DNA of 64,000 bases from the NCBI RefSeq assembly GCF_000504285.1, contig NZ_KI632511.1, forward strand, positions 8,724,154 through 8,788,153, read 5' to 3'. The position numbers and the translations under genes are program-made. The first letter of the stretch is position 1; each line of letters begins with the position of its first letter. The notes beneath the pieces are model-generated. The model did not search any database. It saw only the letters and a list, made by a program, of their open reading frames with translations, and was not told the DNA's origin. This DNA comes from Actinospica robiniae DSM 44927 (GTDB lineage Bacteria > Actinomycetota > Actinomycetes > Streptomycetales > Catenulisporaceae). Shown one piece after another: positions 15,957 through 25,309 of this stretch.

Positions 15957-17368
15957 GCGCCGGGCAGCCACAGCGAGAGCAGCACGGCGACGAGGGAGAA
16001 GCCGGCGGACCACCAGAACGCCAGCTGGAACGCGTGGTCCGGGGCGGCCGGATGCGCAGCGATGGCGCCTTCCAGGATCACCGCGAGCACGGCGGTGCCG
16101 AACGAGCCGCCGATCTGCTGCGTGGTCCTGGTCAGCACGCTGGAGTGCGGGATTTCCTGCTTGTCCAGGCCTATGTAGGCGGCGACCATCACCGGCATGG
16201 TCACCGCGCCGAGCCCGAACCCGCGCAGCACCAGCCACCCGGCCAGCTGCCACGCGCTGGTGTGCGGCCCGGCGAGTGCGAACGGGACGGTCGCGGCGGC
16301 GACCACGGCGAAGCCGGCCGCCGCGATCACGCGCGAGCCGAAGCGGTCGATGTTGCCGCCGACGACGATCCGGGAGCCGATGGCGCCTACGCCCTGCGGC
16401 ACCAGCATGACGCCGGCGGCGAGGGCGCTGCTGCCGCGGATCTGCTGGTAGTACAAGGGCAGCAGCAGCATCGCGCCGTAGAGGGAGAAGCCGGAGAAGA
16501 AGAGCACTGAGCTGGCGGAGGCGACCGGCCGCCGGGCCAGCAGCCGGATTTCGACCAGCGGGCGGCGGGTGCGCAGTGCGTAGACGGTGAAGGCGATGAG
16601 CAGTGCGGCGCCGATGATCAGCGGGATGACGACGTTCGGGTGGGCGAACCCGCCCGCGGTGCCCGCGTTGGCCAGGCCCAGCAGGACCACCGAGGTGCCC
16701 GGCGCGATCAGCAGGAGTCCGGGCAGGTCGAGCTTCGGCCGGCCGGCCGCGGCGTCGGCGCCTCGGCGGACGGGCGATTCGGGGTTCAGGTGGCGCCAGG
16801 CGAGCACGATGCCCAGGACGCAGAACGGCACGTTCACCCAGAACATGAACCGCCAGTCCAGGTGGGTCAGGATGGCGCCGCCGACGACCGGGCCGAGGAT
16901 CGGGCCGAGCAGCGCGGGCAGCGCGACGTAGGTGACCAGGCGCCCGAGCGACTTGCCGCCCGCGGCCTGGAAGATCAGCGTGGTCATCACCGGCAGCATC
17001 AGCCCGCCGCCCAGGCCCTGCACGACCCGCCAGCCGATCAGCGCGCCGATGTTCCAGGCGAGGCTGGCGCCGACCGAACCGACCAGGAAGACGGCCAGGG
17101 AGAAGATCCACAGCCGTTTCCCGCCGAACCGCTGCAGCCCCCAGGTGCTGAGCGGTACGGCGATGCCGAGCGCCAGCAGGTAGCCGGTGGTGACCCACTG
17201 GACCGTGGCGACCGAGGTGTCCAGCTTCGCGGCCAGCGTGTGCAGGGCGACGCTCACGATCGTGGTGTCGAAGATGACGGCCATGGCCCCGACGATGAGG
17301 ATCAGCGCGGTTCTGACCAACGCGGGGTCGAGCTTCTCGGGTGCGGCCTTCGCCGGTGTCCGGGCCAT
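15878..17368 (-). CDS. MFS multidrug exporter, DHA2 (EmrB/QacA-type, 14 TM)
   Basis: 496 residues with about 14 hydrophobic helices. The first helix has VGAMAVIFDTTIVSVAL (motif D1 of DHA2 exporters, with the acidic Asp). The second segment reads VTTGYLLALGIAVPLS, then LQRFGGKRLW (motif A), and GPILGPVVGGAIL is the antiporter motif C. It is a proton-driven exporter for hydrophobic or cationic drugs. It is divergent from a TetR gene across 103 bp containing two matching operators, so it is very probably the TetR target. It overlaps the convergent nucleotidyltransferase gene by 79 bp. Confidence 0.9.
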   Translation of the reverse strand: MARTPAKAAPEKLDPALVRTALILIVGAMAVIFDTTIVSVALHTLAAKLDTSVATVQWVTTGYLLALGIAVPLSTWGLQRFGGKRLWIFSLAVFLVGSVGASLAWNIGALIGWRVVQGLGGGLMLPVMTTLIFQAAGGKSLGRLVTYVALPALLGPILGPVVGGAILTHLDWRFMFWVNVPFCVLGIVLAWRHLNPESPVRRGADAAAGRPKLDLPGLLLIAPGTSVVLLGLANAGTAGGFAHPNVVIPLIIGAALLIAFTVYALRTRRPLVEIRLLARRPVASASSVLFFSGFSLYGAMLLLPLYYQQIRGSSALAAGVMLVPQGVGAIGSRIVVGGNIDRFGSRVIAAAGFAVVAAATVPFALAGPHTSAWQLAGWLVLRGFGLGAVTMPVMVAAYIGLDKQEIPHSSVLTRTTQQIGGSFGTAVLAVILEGAIAAHPAAPDHAFQLAFWWSAGFSLVAVLLSLWLPGAQREPAAASQASNSSGEPTPASSTAS

Positions 17369-17383
17369 GCCCAGCCTCCTGGA

Positions 17384-17405
17384 TAAGAGATGACTACCTC
17401 TCTTA
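17384..17405. promoter_or_regulatory. TetR operator 1 (TAAGAGA-N8-TCTCTTA)
   Basis: Perfect 7-bp arms separated by 8 bases, 16 bases from the MFS start codon. The same 22-bp pattern recurs at 17425-17446. Confidence 0.7.
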
Positions 17406-17424
17406 GGAGGCTAGGACACTCTGC

Positions 17425-17446
17425 TAAGGAATGCAAACCTCTCTTA
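17425..17446. promoter_or_regulatory. TetR operator 2 (TAAGGAA-N8-TCTCTTA)
   Basis: A direct, imperfect copy of operator 1, starting 41 bp from it and 26 bp from the TetR start. The two sites place the repressor over both divergent promoters, so autoregulation plus exporter control is expected. Confidence 0.65.
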
Positions 17447-17471
17447 TCCGCGCGGCCGGTATCCTGGCGGC

Positions 17472-18086
17472 ATGGCCCAAGCGGAGCAGACGCGATCCCC
17501 GGCCCGGCAGCGGCGGCGCGGGGAGGAGCTGGAGGCGGCCCTGCTCGAGTCCGCCTGGCAGGAGCTGGCCGAGGCGGGCTTCGCCAAGATGACGATGGAG
17601 TCGGTCGCGGCGCGGGCGAAGACGGGCGTGGCCGTGCTCTACCGGCGCTGGCCCAACAAGAGCGATCTGGTGCTGGCCGCCATCCGGCACTACGGCGCGA
17701 CCCACCCCATCGAGGTCCCGGACACCGGCAACCTGCGCGACGACCTGATCGCGCTGCTCGAGGGCACCGGCGCGGTCCGGGTCGGCTTCGTCGCGGCCGT
17801 CACCGCCGCGTTCTCCGGCCTGCTCTCGGATACCGGCCTGACCCCGGCCGAAGTGCGCGAGAAGATCATGGCCGACCGCCCGATCTACTCCCGACGGATC
17901 TTCGACCGGGCGCACGAGCGCGGCGAGATCGACCTCGCGACCATTCCCCCGGCGGTCCTCAGCATGCCGTTCGACCTGATGCGCCACGACATGCTGATGA
18001 CCTACCGGCAGATTCCGCGCGAACGGGTGCTCGCGATCGTCGACGACCTGTTCATGCCTCTGGTCGGGCGCGCATCATCTGCCTGA
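17472..18086 (+). CDS. TetR-family transcriptional repressor
   Basis: 204 residues. The N-terminal helix-turn-helix reads AFLES-type helix then FAKMTMESVAARAKTGVAVLYRRWPNKSDL split across residues 38-68, the standard TetR recognition helix. The C-terminal ligand domain is helical and unassigned. It is divergent from the DHA2 exporter with two 22-bp operators between, so it likely represses the exporter and itself until a drug binds. Its 3' end overlaps the convergent TPR gene by 35 bp. Confidence 0.9.
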   Translation: MAQAEQTRSPARQRRRGEELEAALLESAWQELAEAGFAKMTMESVAARAKTGVAVLYRRWPNKSDLVLAAIRHYGATHPIEVPDTGNLRDDLIALLEGTGAVRVGFVAAVTAAFSGLLSDTGLTPAEVREKIMADRPIYSRRIFDRAHERGEIDLATIPPAVLSMPFDLMRHDMLMTYRQIPRERVLAIVDDLFMPLVGRASSA

Positions 18087-20010
18087 GCTGCTTCTCCGTC
18101 TCGGCCAGCTCGGCCGCGGCCTCGGGCGCGGAGATCTCGACCGCCTCGCGCAGCTCGTCTCGCGTCTCGCGCATCAGCTTCAGGGCGAGGCCGCGCCGGT
18201 TCTGCCCGAGGTAGAGCCAAGCGGCCGCGCGCCGGCAGCGCGCGAGCGGCCCGGTCACGCCTAGCTCGCGCCACAGTTCGACGGCCTTCTCATAAGCCGC
18301 GATCGCGGCCACCGGGTTTCCGCTTGCGGAGAGCGACTCCGCGGCGGACCAGGAGACCTGCGCATAGGCGACCCTGCTCTCCGGGTGCTCCTCGATCAGC
18401 CGAGCCGCGATCACCAGCTGCTCGGCCGCGGCCTTGTGCTGCCGCAGCGCCCGCAGCGATTCGCTGTAGGCCTTGCGCGTCATGGCCGCCGTGTACGGCT
18501 GGTACGCGATATCCACCCGCGGCATCGCCTCACCGAACAATGCCGCGGCCTCGCCGTGCCGGCCCTGTTCGTGGTAGGCGCGGGCGGCGGTGAAGATCAG
18601 CCGCAACTCATCGGGCTCTGATATGCCTTGCCAGCGCGCCGCGGCCCGCAGCGCCGCGTCGATGAGGTCCGGCTCGCGTCCCGGCTGCCGCGAGATCGCC
18701 TCCACCAGCAGCGAGCCCAGGCGCGCCACCGCCTCCGGCTCCAACGCCGAACCGCCGAGCTCGACGGCCTGACGCGCGTACGACTCCGCCCGCGCCGCGT
18801 CGTGCTCCAGGTGATCGCGAGCGAGATCCTCGGCAGCCTCGGCTTCGGCCCGATCGCCGGTGCGTGCCGAAGCCGCGGCGGTCCGCGGCGCGACCGGCTT
18901 CCGCGTCACGCGCTCGGGCAGTTTCGCCGAGAAGCCCAGCGGTAGCCAGTCGCCCGTCGGCTGCGCGCCGAGCCGTCGGGCGGTCAGGTCACTGATATAG
19001 GTGCTTCCGTTGCGTGCGTCGCTCCGCGCGCAGGACCGATCGACCTCGGCGGTCAGCGAATCGAGCGCGCCCGCCACGGTCACAGTGCCGATCTGAAGGT
19101 CACTCAGGCCGAGCGTCGCGAGCTGGCGTAACAACACCAGAACGCTGGTGGCGTGGTGCCGCCGTCCGCGCGACTTCACGGGACGGTCCAGGAGCCAGTC
19201 CTTGTGCTCGGTCAGGATCTCCAGGCCGCGGGCCTCGTTCCCGGTCAGCGCGCAGAACTCGATGTGGTACGCGACCGACGCGCGCAGTCCGGCCCTGCCG
19301 CGGGCCAGCTGATATCCGCGCAGGTGCGCGCTGCGGGCCTCGTCCAGGCGGCCGAGGCGGACGAGCGGCATCAGCGCTTTCGCCAAGACCCGGGCCGGCT
19401 CCTCCCGGCACCGGAGCCGGCCGGCCAACAGCGGCTCCCAATCCCGGCAGGCCGCCTCGTCGTCGCCGAGATCCACCTGCAGATCGCCCCAGGCGTTGCG
19501 CTCGCAGGCCTCGCAGTTGGCCATCTCGTCGCGCGGTGCCGCGATGGACGCGTCCATGAACGCGCGCGCGGCGGCGTGCTCGCCCTCCAGCACGGCCAGG
19601 CTCGAGCGCAGCGACAGGACCGGGCGGAGGCTGTAACCGCGCTGCCGGTAGCGCGACTCGAACTCGTCCAGCCACTTGTGCGCACTCGCGCGCGGCACGG
19701 AGGTCTTGGAGACCAGCGCGCCGGTCAGCCACTTCAACTGCCAGTGGATGCTGTGCGTGTGCGCGCCGAGCTCGGCCGGGAACTCGTCGTAGATCTTCAG
19801 CAGGCGCGCGAACACGACCGGCTGCCGGTTGGGCCCGCCGCCGAACGAGTAGCTGTCGCTCAGTTCCAGCAGTACCTGCGCTTCGAGCGACCGGTCCCAC
19901 TCCGCCTTCGCCCACTCCGCCAAGTTCTCGAGCAGCTCCGTCTTCGCCCGCCCGTCCGGCAGCCGGCGCGCCTGAAGCAGCTTCGTCCGGATCTCCTCGA
20001 CGCCGCTCAT
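18052..20010 (-). CDS. TPR-type helical-repeat protein partnered with HSP90
   Basis: About 652 residues, almost entirely alpha-helical and Ala/Leu/Arg/Glu rich. Tetratricopeptide-like helical pairs are visible, for example AIAAYEKAVELWRELG and ALFGEAMPRVDIAYQPYT. A central low-complexity linker lies near residue 410 (RKPVAPRTAAASARTGDR). There are no catalytic motifs. Its ATG overlaps the TGA of the HSP90 gene (ATGA), with GGAGG upstream, so the two proteins are translationally coupled and probably interact. TPR domains are the classic eukaryotic HSP90 partners, but here the pairing is genomic. Function unknown. Confidence 0.65.
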   Translation of the reverse strand: MSGVEEIRTKLLQARRLPDGRAKTELLENLAEWAKAEWDRSLEAQVLLELSDSYSFGGGPNRQPVVFARLLKIYDEFPAELGAHTHSIHWQLKWLTGALVSKTSVPRASAHKWLDEFESRYRQRGYSLRPVLSLRSSLAVLEGEHAAARAFMDASIAAPRDEMANCEACERNAWGDLQVDLGDDEAACRDWEPLLAGRLRCREEPARVLAKALMPLVRLGRLDEARSAHLRGYQLARGRAGLRASVAYHIEFCALTGNEARGLEILTEHKDWLLDRPVKSRGRRHHATSVLVLLRQLATLGLSDLQIGTVTVAGALDSLTAEVDRSCARSDARNGSTYISDLTARRLGAQPTGDWLPLGFSAKLPERVTRKPVAPRTAAASARTGDRAEAEAAEDLARDHLEHDAARAESYARQAVELGGSALEPEAVARLGSLLVEAISRQPGREPDLIDAALRAAARWQGISEPDELRLIFTAARAYHEQGRHGEAAALFGEAMPRVDIAYQPYTAAMTRKAYSESLRALRQHKAAAEQLVIAARLIEEHPESRVAYAQVSWSAAESLSASGNPVAAIAAYEKAVELWRELGVTGPLARCRRAAAWLYLGQNRRGLALKLMRETRDELREAVEISAPEAAAELAETEKQLRQMMRARPEA

Positions 20011-21848
20011 CCCGCCTCCCGCCCGTCCGCCGCCGGACGGGCGACCTGCATGGCCCAGCCGAGCAGGTCGCCGAAGGCCCGGTTCAGCAGCGAGGTGTCG
20101 GCCGGGCGCAGCGGCCGGTGCGTCATCAGCAGCGCCTGGCCGTAGAGCGCCTCCACCGCCGTGCCGAGCAGCGCCCGATCGGTGATCTCGGTGAGCCGGC
20201 GGATCACCGGGCTGTGGTGGTTGAGCACCAGCCGAGCCCGCGGCTCGTCCGACTTGAGCGCGCCGAGCAACTCGGCCCACAGCCCGTCCGACTCCGCCTC
20301 GGTCTGCGCGCGGACCCGCTCCTGCCGGGCGCCCTGCGAGTCGACGTGCAGGGCACTGACCGAGTACGGCTGGAACTCGCGCAGGACGACGTCGCAGTCC
20401 AGTGGGTCGAGTACGGCCCGGGCCGCGGTGAGGAAGCCGGTCAGCCGCAACTCCTCGGCCGGGTCCACCGGATCGAGCGCGTCGGTGATGGTGTCCGCTC
20501 CCAGGCGCCGCACGGTCACGCCGGGCAGGATCTCCGGCAGCAGGAAGACCAGGTCGCCGTCATAGGTGTAGCCGCCGTTGACCACGCCGACGCCCTGCGC
20601 CGCGGCGATCGCGGCGACCTGGCGGAACTCCTCGACCGACGGCGCGACGAGGATCTCCCGGTGGGCCTTGGCGAACTCGGCCAGCGAGACCGGGCCGTCG
20701 GTCGTCTCGAACGGCAGGTGCGGCAGCATGATCCGCAGCAGTTCGGCGTCGTGGCAGGCCAGCGCCTTGACCCCGATCGCGTGCACGGCCAGGAACTCGC
20801 GCAGCCGGCCCGGCTCCCGGGCGGCGAGCTCGGCCAGCCAGTCCCGGATCCGCCCGCCGAGCGCCTCGCGCACCGCGGCCAGGGTGTCGTCCTCGTACAG
20901 CGCCTCGCGCGACGCGGTGGGCTTGAGCGCGTCCGTGGTGATCAGGCAGCGCAGGAACACCGCCCAGTCCGGCAGCAGCCCGCCGACCGCATCGCCGAGC
21001 AGCATGCCCTTGAGATAGATCCGGTGCCGGCCGGACTCGGTCGGATTCGCCGGCTGCGGCAGCACGTAGCCCACGCCGCGGATGCCCACCAGCGGAAGGT
21101 CGAGCTCGACGGCGTCGAGGGGCCGGAACCCCAACGCGGCCCGGCCGTACTCCAGCAGCGCGGTGCGCCGTGCCGCAGGGCTCGGATACGCGCGGTCCCA
21201 CACCGGCGGGCTGTCCGTGGTACGCACCACGGAGTCCTCGTGCTCGACGGTGACCTCGTACGGCAGCAGCGCGCCGTAGTCGCGGGCGAGCTCGGCCACC
21301 CGCTCCCCGACGAACCACCGCTCCGCGCCGGGTCGCGGCGAGAGCTCGACCGTCGTGCCCGGCTCCGCGAGCTCCTGCCCGGCGGGCACGCGTTGCACCG
21401 TGTAGGTCCCGTCCGACGTCGCAAGCCACTGAATCGTCGGGGCGCCCGGCTCCACCGCCGACCGCGTCACTACCCTGATATTCTCGGCCACCGTGAAACA
21501 CGCCAGCAGCCCGATCCCGAACTGTCCCAGGAACTCCTGCCGCGCCTCGGCCAGCTCGCCTCGCTTGGACGAGCGGCCGATGGTGGCCAGGAAGCGGTGC
21601 GCGTCCGCCTCGCTCAGGCCGATGCCCGGGTCGTGGATCCGCAGGCCGTCCGAGTGAACCAGGATCCTGATGGCGCTCGGCGCCTCCGGGTCGCGCAGTC
21701 GGCGCGCGGTCACCGCGTCCACCGCGTTCTGCAGCAGCTCGCGTATATAGACGCGCGGGCTGGAGTAAAGATGCTGCGATAACAGGTCCACCAGGCCGCG
21801 CAGGTCCACCTGGAAGGAACGGGGGTCTTCGGCTGACTCGTGCGGCAT
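20007..21848 (-). CDS. HSP90-family (HtpG-like) ATPase
   Basis: 613 residues. The GHKL ATPase domain is at the N-terminus: [13 protein letters not shown] (ATP-metal Asn box), [12 protein letters not shown] (G1), and a lid segment SSKRGEL then [13 protein letters not shown]. The middle domain follows, with [11 protein letters not shown] and [13 protein letters not shown] and the SREALYED element containing the catalytic-loop Arg region. The C-terminal third diverges from HtpG. It is a paralogue distinct from the standard folding chaperone and is encoded with a TPR protein. It is divergent from a crotonase gene. A client is not predictable from sequence. Confidence 0.85.
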   Translation of the reverse strand: MPHESAEDPRSFQVDLRGLVDLLSQHLYSSPRVYIRELLQNAVDAVTARRLRDPEAPSAIRILVHSDGLRIHDPGIGLSEADAHRFLATIGRSSKRGELAEARQEFLGQFGIGLLACFTVAENIRVVTRSAVEPGAPTIQWLATSDGTYTVQRVPAGQELAEPGTTVELSPRPGAERWFVGERVAELARDYGALLPYEVTVEHEDSVVRTTDSPPVWDRAYPSPAARRTALLEYGRAALGFRPLDAVELDLPLVGIRGVGYVLPQPANPTESGRHRIYLKGMLLGDAVGGLLPDWAVFLRCLITTDALKPTASREALYEDDTLAAVREALGGRIRDWLAELAAREPGRLREFLAVHAIGVKALACHDAELLRIMLPHLPFETTDGPVSLAEFAKAHREILVAPSVEEFRQVAAIAAAQGVGVVNGGYTYDGDLVFLLPEILPGVTVRRLGADTITDALDPVDPAEELRLTGFLTAARAVLDPLDCDVVLREFQPYSVSALHVDSQGARQERVRAQTEAESDGLWAELLGALKSDEPRARLVLNHHSPVIRRLTEITDRALLGTAVEALYGQALLMTHRPLRPADTSLLNRAFGDLLGWAMQVARPAADGREAG

Positions 21849-21986
21849 GGAGGCGATGGTAGCGGCGGACCCCGACACCGGGCACCGGAGTATTCGCCCG
21901 GCGCGTGGCGCGCTGGACTTGCCAGGACGCCCGACTATATGGTCGGCGGCAATCCGCCGACCCGTCGTCATCAGGGAGTTCACGTC

Positions 21987-22763
21987 ATGACGCAGTACCA
22001 GACGATCAAGGTGGAGCGCCGGGACCGGGTCGGGCTGATCACGCTCCACCGCCCGGAGGCTCTCAATGCCCTCAATCTCCAGGTGATGCACGAGGTGGTC
22101 GCGGCCGCCGAGGAGTTCGACCGGGACGCGGAGATCGGCTGCCTGGTGCTGACCGGCTCGGAGAAGGCCTTCGCGGCGGGCGCGGACGTCAAGGAGATGC
22201 AGAACCTCGAGTTCGTCGACGCGTACCGCGAGGACCTGTTCGCCGAGTGGGAGCGGCTGACCCGGGTGCGCAAGCCGATCGTGGCCGCGGTGGCCGGCTA
22301 CGCCCTCGGCGGCGGCTGCGAACTGGCCATGATGTGCGACATCCTGCTGGCCGCGGACACGGCGAAGTTCGGCCAGCCGGAGATCAAGCTCGGCGTCATC
22401 CCCGGCATGGGCGGCTCGCAGCGGCTCACCCGCGCGGTGGGCAAGGCCAAGGCGATGGAGTTGTGCCTGACCGGCCGGATGATGGGCGCCGAGGAGGCCG
22501 AGCGGGCCGGCCTGGTCTCCCGGATCGTGCCCGCGGCGGAACTGCTGGACGAGGCGGTCAAGGTGGCCGCGACCATCGCGTCGATGTCCCCGCTCGCGGT
22601 GCTGGCGGCCAAGGACGCGGTCAACCGCGCCTTCGAGTCCACCCTGGCCGAGGGCCTGCGCTACGAGCGGCGGCTGTTCCACGCCGCGTTCGCCACCGCG
22701 GACCAGAAGGAGGGCATGGCCGCGTTCGTGGAGAAGCGCCCGGCCGAGTTCCGCGGGCGCTGA
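21987..22763 (+). CDS. enoyl-CoA hydratase/isomerase (crotonase) family
   Basis: About 258 residues, the usual crotonase length. The oxyanion-hole segments [11 protein letters not shown] and [17 protein letters not shown] are present. Both catalytic Glu positions of short-chain hydratases are retained (in GGGCELAM and GQPEIKLG), and [10 protein letters not shown] follows. It most likely hydrates short-chain trans-2-enoyl-CoA in fatty acid or amino-acid catabolism. Start ATG at 21987 has CAGGGAG upstream. It stands alone; the 138-bp gap to the HSP90 gene must hold both divergent promoters. Confidence 0.9.
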   Translation: MTQYQTIKVERRDRVGLITLHRPEALNALNLQVMHEVVAAAEEFDRDAEIGCLVLTGSEKAFAAGADVKEMQNLEFVDAYREDLFAEWERLTRVRKPIVAAVAGYALGGGCELAMMCDILLAADTAKFGQPEIKLGVIPGMGGSQRLTRAVGKAKAMELCLTGRMMGAEEAERAGLVSRIVPAAELLDEAVKVAATIASMSPLAVLAAKDAVNRAFESTLAEGLRYERRLFHAAFATADQKEGMAAFVEKRPAEFRGR

Positions 22764-22908
22764 GACGCGGATTCCGGGCCGAGCGCGGATCGGCCCGGGG
22801 TGGGCTCACCTGGGCGGGTGAACCCGGGGCGCCGCGCTCGCCGGGGCGGTGTTGCACTGGATCATCCGATATGCACGCCGTCCTCACCCACCAGGGAGCG
22901 AATCGACG

Positions 22909-23136
22909 ATGTCCACCGACCCGTTCGAGTCCGACCACGAAGACCACGGCACCCGGCGTCCGGCGATCCCGGACGACCCGGGCGAGCTGCTCGACCGGTA
23001 CTCGCCGCAGTCCATGCCCGACCCGGCCTCGGTGCGGGTGCCCGACGATCCGGGCGAGTTGATGGACGAGGACGAAGACGACGAGGATGAGGACCCGGAA
23101 GGCGACCTCGACGACCGGGACTCCTACTCGATGTAG
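22909..23136 (+). CDS. small acidic protein of unknown function
   Basis: 75 residues, strongly acidic. Two PDDPGEL repeats (residues 19 and 42 approximately) precede a run of Asp/Glu (DEDEDDEDEDPEGDLDD) and a C-terminal DSYSM. No domain recognised and no signal peptide. ATG at 22909 follows CAGGGAG, so it looks translated; an upstream frame from 22849 is less likely. Expected to be largely disordered. The gene is followed by a strong hairpin terminator. Confidence 0.55.
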   Translation: MSTDPFESDHEDHGTRRPAIPDDPGELLDRYSPQSMPDPASVRVPDDPGELMDEDEDDEDEDPEGDLDDRDSYSM

Positions 23137-23161
23137 CCCGTCCGCGGCTGCTCGACGCGCC

Positions 23162-23195
23162 GCCGGCCCGGCCCCGCTCAGGGGGCCGGGCCGGC
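23162..23195. terminator. bidirectional hairpin terminator
   Basis: A perfect 14-bp G+C stem (GCCGGCCCGGCCCC and its complement) with a 6-base loop lies between the convergent stops of the acidic-protein gene and the aldo/keto reductase gene. There is no T-tract, as is common in actinomycetes. Confidence 0.8.
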
Positions 23196-23212
23196 CGCGT
23201 CCCACCGGAAGT

Positions 23213-24166
23213 CTACGAACCCTGCGACGGCTTGAGCGCCTCGTCGATCTCGGCCAGCTCCAGCACGGTCGGCATCCACTCGGCGGCGGACGCGTTCGCG
23301 CGCACCTGCTCGGCCGAGGTCGCGCCGGCGATCACCGAGGCGCAGCCCGGCTGGGCCGCGAGCGCCCCGACGCCGATCTCCAGCACGCTGCGGCCGTTCG
23401 CCTCGCCCCACGCGGCCAGCCGCTCGACCGCGTCCAGGAACGCCTCGGTCACCCGCTCCGGCCGCGAGGCCAGCCGGGAGCCCTCCGGCACGCCGGTGGC
23501 GCGCCGCACCTTGCCGGTGAGCAGGCCGTTGGCCAGCGGGAAGTACGGCAGCACGCCGAGGCCGTAGCGGATCGCGGCCGGCACGACCTCCGCCTCCACC
23601 CGGCGCTCGAGCAGCGACCACTCGTTCTGCGCCGAGATGAACGGCACCGCCCCGATCTCCTGGGCCACGTGCGCGGCCTCGGCGATCTGCCACCCGGCGA
23701 GGTTGGAGTGCCCGATGTAGCGCACCTTGCCCTCGCGCACCAGTTCGCTCAGCGCCTCGAGGGTCTCCGCGATCGGGGTCAGCGGGTCGGGCGTGTGCAG
23801 CTGGTAGAGGTCGATGTAGTCGGTCTCCAGCCGCCGCAGCGACTCCTCGACCGCGCGCCGGATGTAGGAGCGCCCGGCCCGGGCGCCGGCCGCCGGGCCG
23901 TAGCCCATGTCGTAGTTCTGGTGGCCGAACTTCGTGGCCAGCACCACCTTGTCACGCCGCCCCTTGAGCGCCTGCCCGAGGTAGGTCTCGGAGCCGCCGC
24001 CGTTGCCGTAGATGTCGGCGGTGTCGAAGAGCGTCACCCCGGCTTCGATCGCCGCGTCCACGACCTCGCGCGTCCGGTCCGCGTCGAGCCGGCCGCCGAA
24101 GTTGTTGCAGCCGAGGCCGACGGCGGAGACCAGAAGGCCGCTCGCACCCAGAGTTCGATATTCCAT
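23213..24166 (-). CDS. aldo/keto reductase
   Basis: 317 residues of the NADPH-dependent AKR superfamily (TIM barrel). Catalytic tetrad: Asp and Tyr in TLFDTADIYGNGGGSE, Lys in VVLATKFGH, His in YIDLYQLHTPDP. The C-terminal cofactor segment reads VIAGATSAEQVRANA. It probably reduces small aldehydes or ketones. ATG at 24166 chosen; a GTG three codons upstream is possible. Convergent with the acidic-protein gene through a shared terminator. Confidence 0.9.
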   Translation of the reverse strand: MEYRTLGASGLLVSAVGLGCNNFGGRLDADRTREVVDAAIEAGVTLFDTADIYGNGGGSETYLGQALKGRRDKVVLATKFGHQNYDMGYGPAAGARAGRSYIRRAVEESLRRLETDYIDLYQLHTPDPLTPIAETLEALSELVREGKVRYIGHSNLAGWQIAEAAHVAQEIGAVPFISAQNEWSLLERRVEAEVVPAAIRYGLGVLPYFPLANGLLTGKVRRATGVPEGSRLASRPERVTEAFLDAVERLAAWGEANGRSVLEIGVGALAAQPGCASVIAGATSAEQVRANASAAEWMPTVLELAEIDEALKPSQGS

Positions 24167-24228
24167 GCGGCTCACTCTATGCCTCGTCCGAGCCCGGTCC
24201 GGCGGCCGACCTGGCCGGGTTCGGCCGC

Positions 24229-24882
24229 TCAGGAGACGGCGAGCCCCAGATACGTCAGCGCCGGGTCCTCGATCGGGATCACGTGGAAGCCGAGCCGGTC
24301 GTAGAACTTCCGGGCGGCGGTGTTCGTGGTGAGCATGCCGACGTGCAGGGCCGGGGTCGAGCGCTCGGCCAGCTCGCGCACCAGGCGCGCCAGCAGGGTG
24401 GAGCCGTGGCCCTGGCGCTGGTGGCTGGGCAGCAGGTCGATGTGCAGGTGGCCCGGGTAGGCCTCGAGGCCCGCGACCTTGAGCCGGTCCGGGTTGTGCA
24501 GCAGCCAGGCCATCAGTTCGTCCGGGCCGTCCCAGTCGCCGACCGGCGCGGCGGCGTGCCGGCCGGCCACGCGCGGCAGCCACTCGTCGCGGAAGCGGTC
24601 GGCGAAGCGGTGCGTGTCGTCGGTGCCCAGGACGTAGCCGACGGCCCGGCCCTCGCCGTCGTCGAGCACGAAGGCGAGCTCCGGGTCGAGGGCGATGTAG
24701 GGGGCCGCGAACAGGTGGTCGAGGATCGCCGGGTCCTGATATATCCCGGTCGCGTCCCGCCCCGCGTCCGCGGTGCGCAGGCAGATGTCCGCGACCGCCT
24801 CCGCATCCTGGTCGCGGTAACGGCGGACGAAGGCGCCGCCGGTGTGAGGGCTCTGCTGCTCTGCGGTGGATTCCGGTGCCAT
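24229..24882 (-). CDS. GNAT-family N-acetyltransferase
   Basis: 217 residues. The acetyl-CoA motif A is seen as LLPSHQRQGHGSTLLARLV (Q/R-x-x-G-x-G/A) at about residue 155, followed by LHVGMLTTNTAARKFYDRLGF, the classic motif B region. The N-terminal half (RRYRDQDAEAVADICLRTADAG) resembles the acetyltransferase-like domain of the O-GlcNAcase-associated subgroup. The acceptor substrate is unknown. It lies 51 bp after the BlaI gene on the same strand. Confidence 0.85.
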   Translation of the reverse strand: MAPESTAEQQSPHTGGAFVRRYRDQDAEAVADICLRTADAGRDATGIYQDPAILDHLFAAPYIALDPELAFVLDDGEGRAVGYVLGTDDTHRFADRFRDEWLPRVAGRHAAAPVGDWDGPDELMAWLLHNPDRLKVAGLEAYPGHLHIDLLPSHQRQGHGSTLLARLVRELAERSTPALHVGMLTTNTAARKFYDRLGFHVIPIEDPALTYLGLAVS

Positions 24883-24933
24883 GGCGGGAGGTTAACACTT
24901 CCGCGGCTACCAAGATCGCGCTCGCCGGCCGGG

Positions 24934-25296
24934 TCAGCGCAGCAGCTCGCGCAGCACCTGCTCGTCGTGGTCGGAGAGCTCCTCGACGAAGCGGGAGAGC
25001 ACCGCGTCGCGGTCGGCGGCCTGGTCGAGCAGGTCGGTCAGCCGCCGGGCGGCCAGGCCGGCCTCGTCCGCGACCGGCGCGTACCGGTAGGACCGGCCGA
25101 CGCGCTCCCGGATCAGCGCGCCCTTCTCGTGCAGCCGGGTCAGCACCGTGACGACGGTGGTGTAGGCCAGCTCGGAGCCGGCGCGCCGGCCCGGTTCGGC
25201 GAGCCGTTCGCGGACCTCGGCCGGGCTGAGCGGCCGCCCGGCCGTCCACAGGACCGCCAGGACGGCCGAGGCGAGCGAGCCCTGGGCGCGCGCCAT
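24934..25296 (-). CDS. BlaI/MecI/CopY-family repressor
   Basis: 120 residues. The winged-helix has LASAVLAVLWTAGRPLSPAEV, then the recognition helix AYTTVVTVLTRLHEKGAL and wing RVGRSYRYAPV, which are hallmark BlaI segments. The C-terminal helix mediates dimerisation. BlaI proteins bind TACA-TGTA palindromes and are released by BlaR1-type proteolysis, but no BlaR1 (M56 peptidase) gene is present here. It starts 13 bp after the PAP2 gene. CTACA-N4-TGTAG boxes precede PAP2 and the divergent DedA gene. Confidence 0.88.
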   Translation of the reverse strand: MARAQGSLASAVLAVLWTAGRPLSPAEVRERLAEPGRRAGSELAYTTVVTVLTRLHEKGALIRERVGRSYRYAPVADEAGLAARRLTDLLDQAADRDAVLSRFVEELSDHDEQVLRELLR

Positions 25297-25309
25297 CGTG
25301 CCGCCGGCC

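Noticed and set aside
22849-22908. N-terminal extension of the small acidic protein
   Set aside because: The ATG at 22909 has a ribosome site; upstream residues (LHWIIRYARRPHP) differ in composition and overlap an A-poor spacer.
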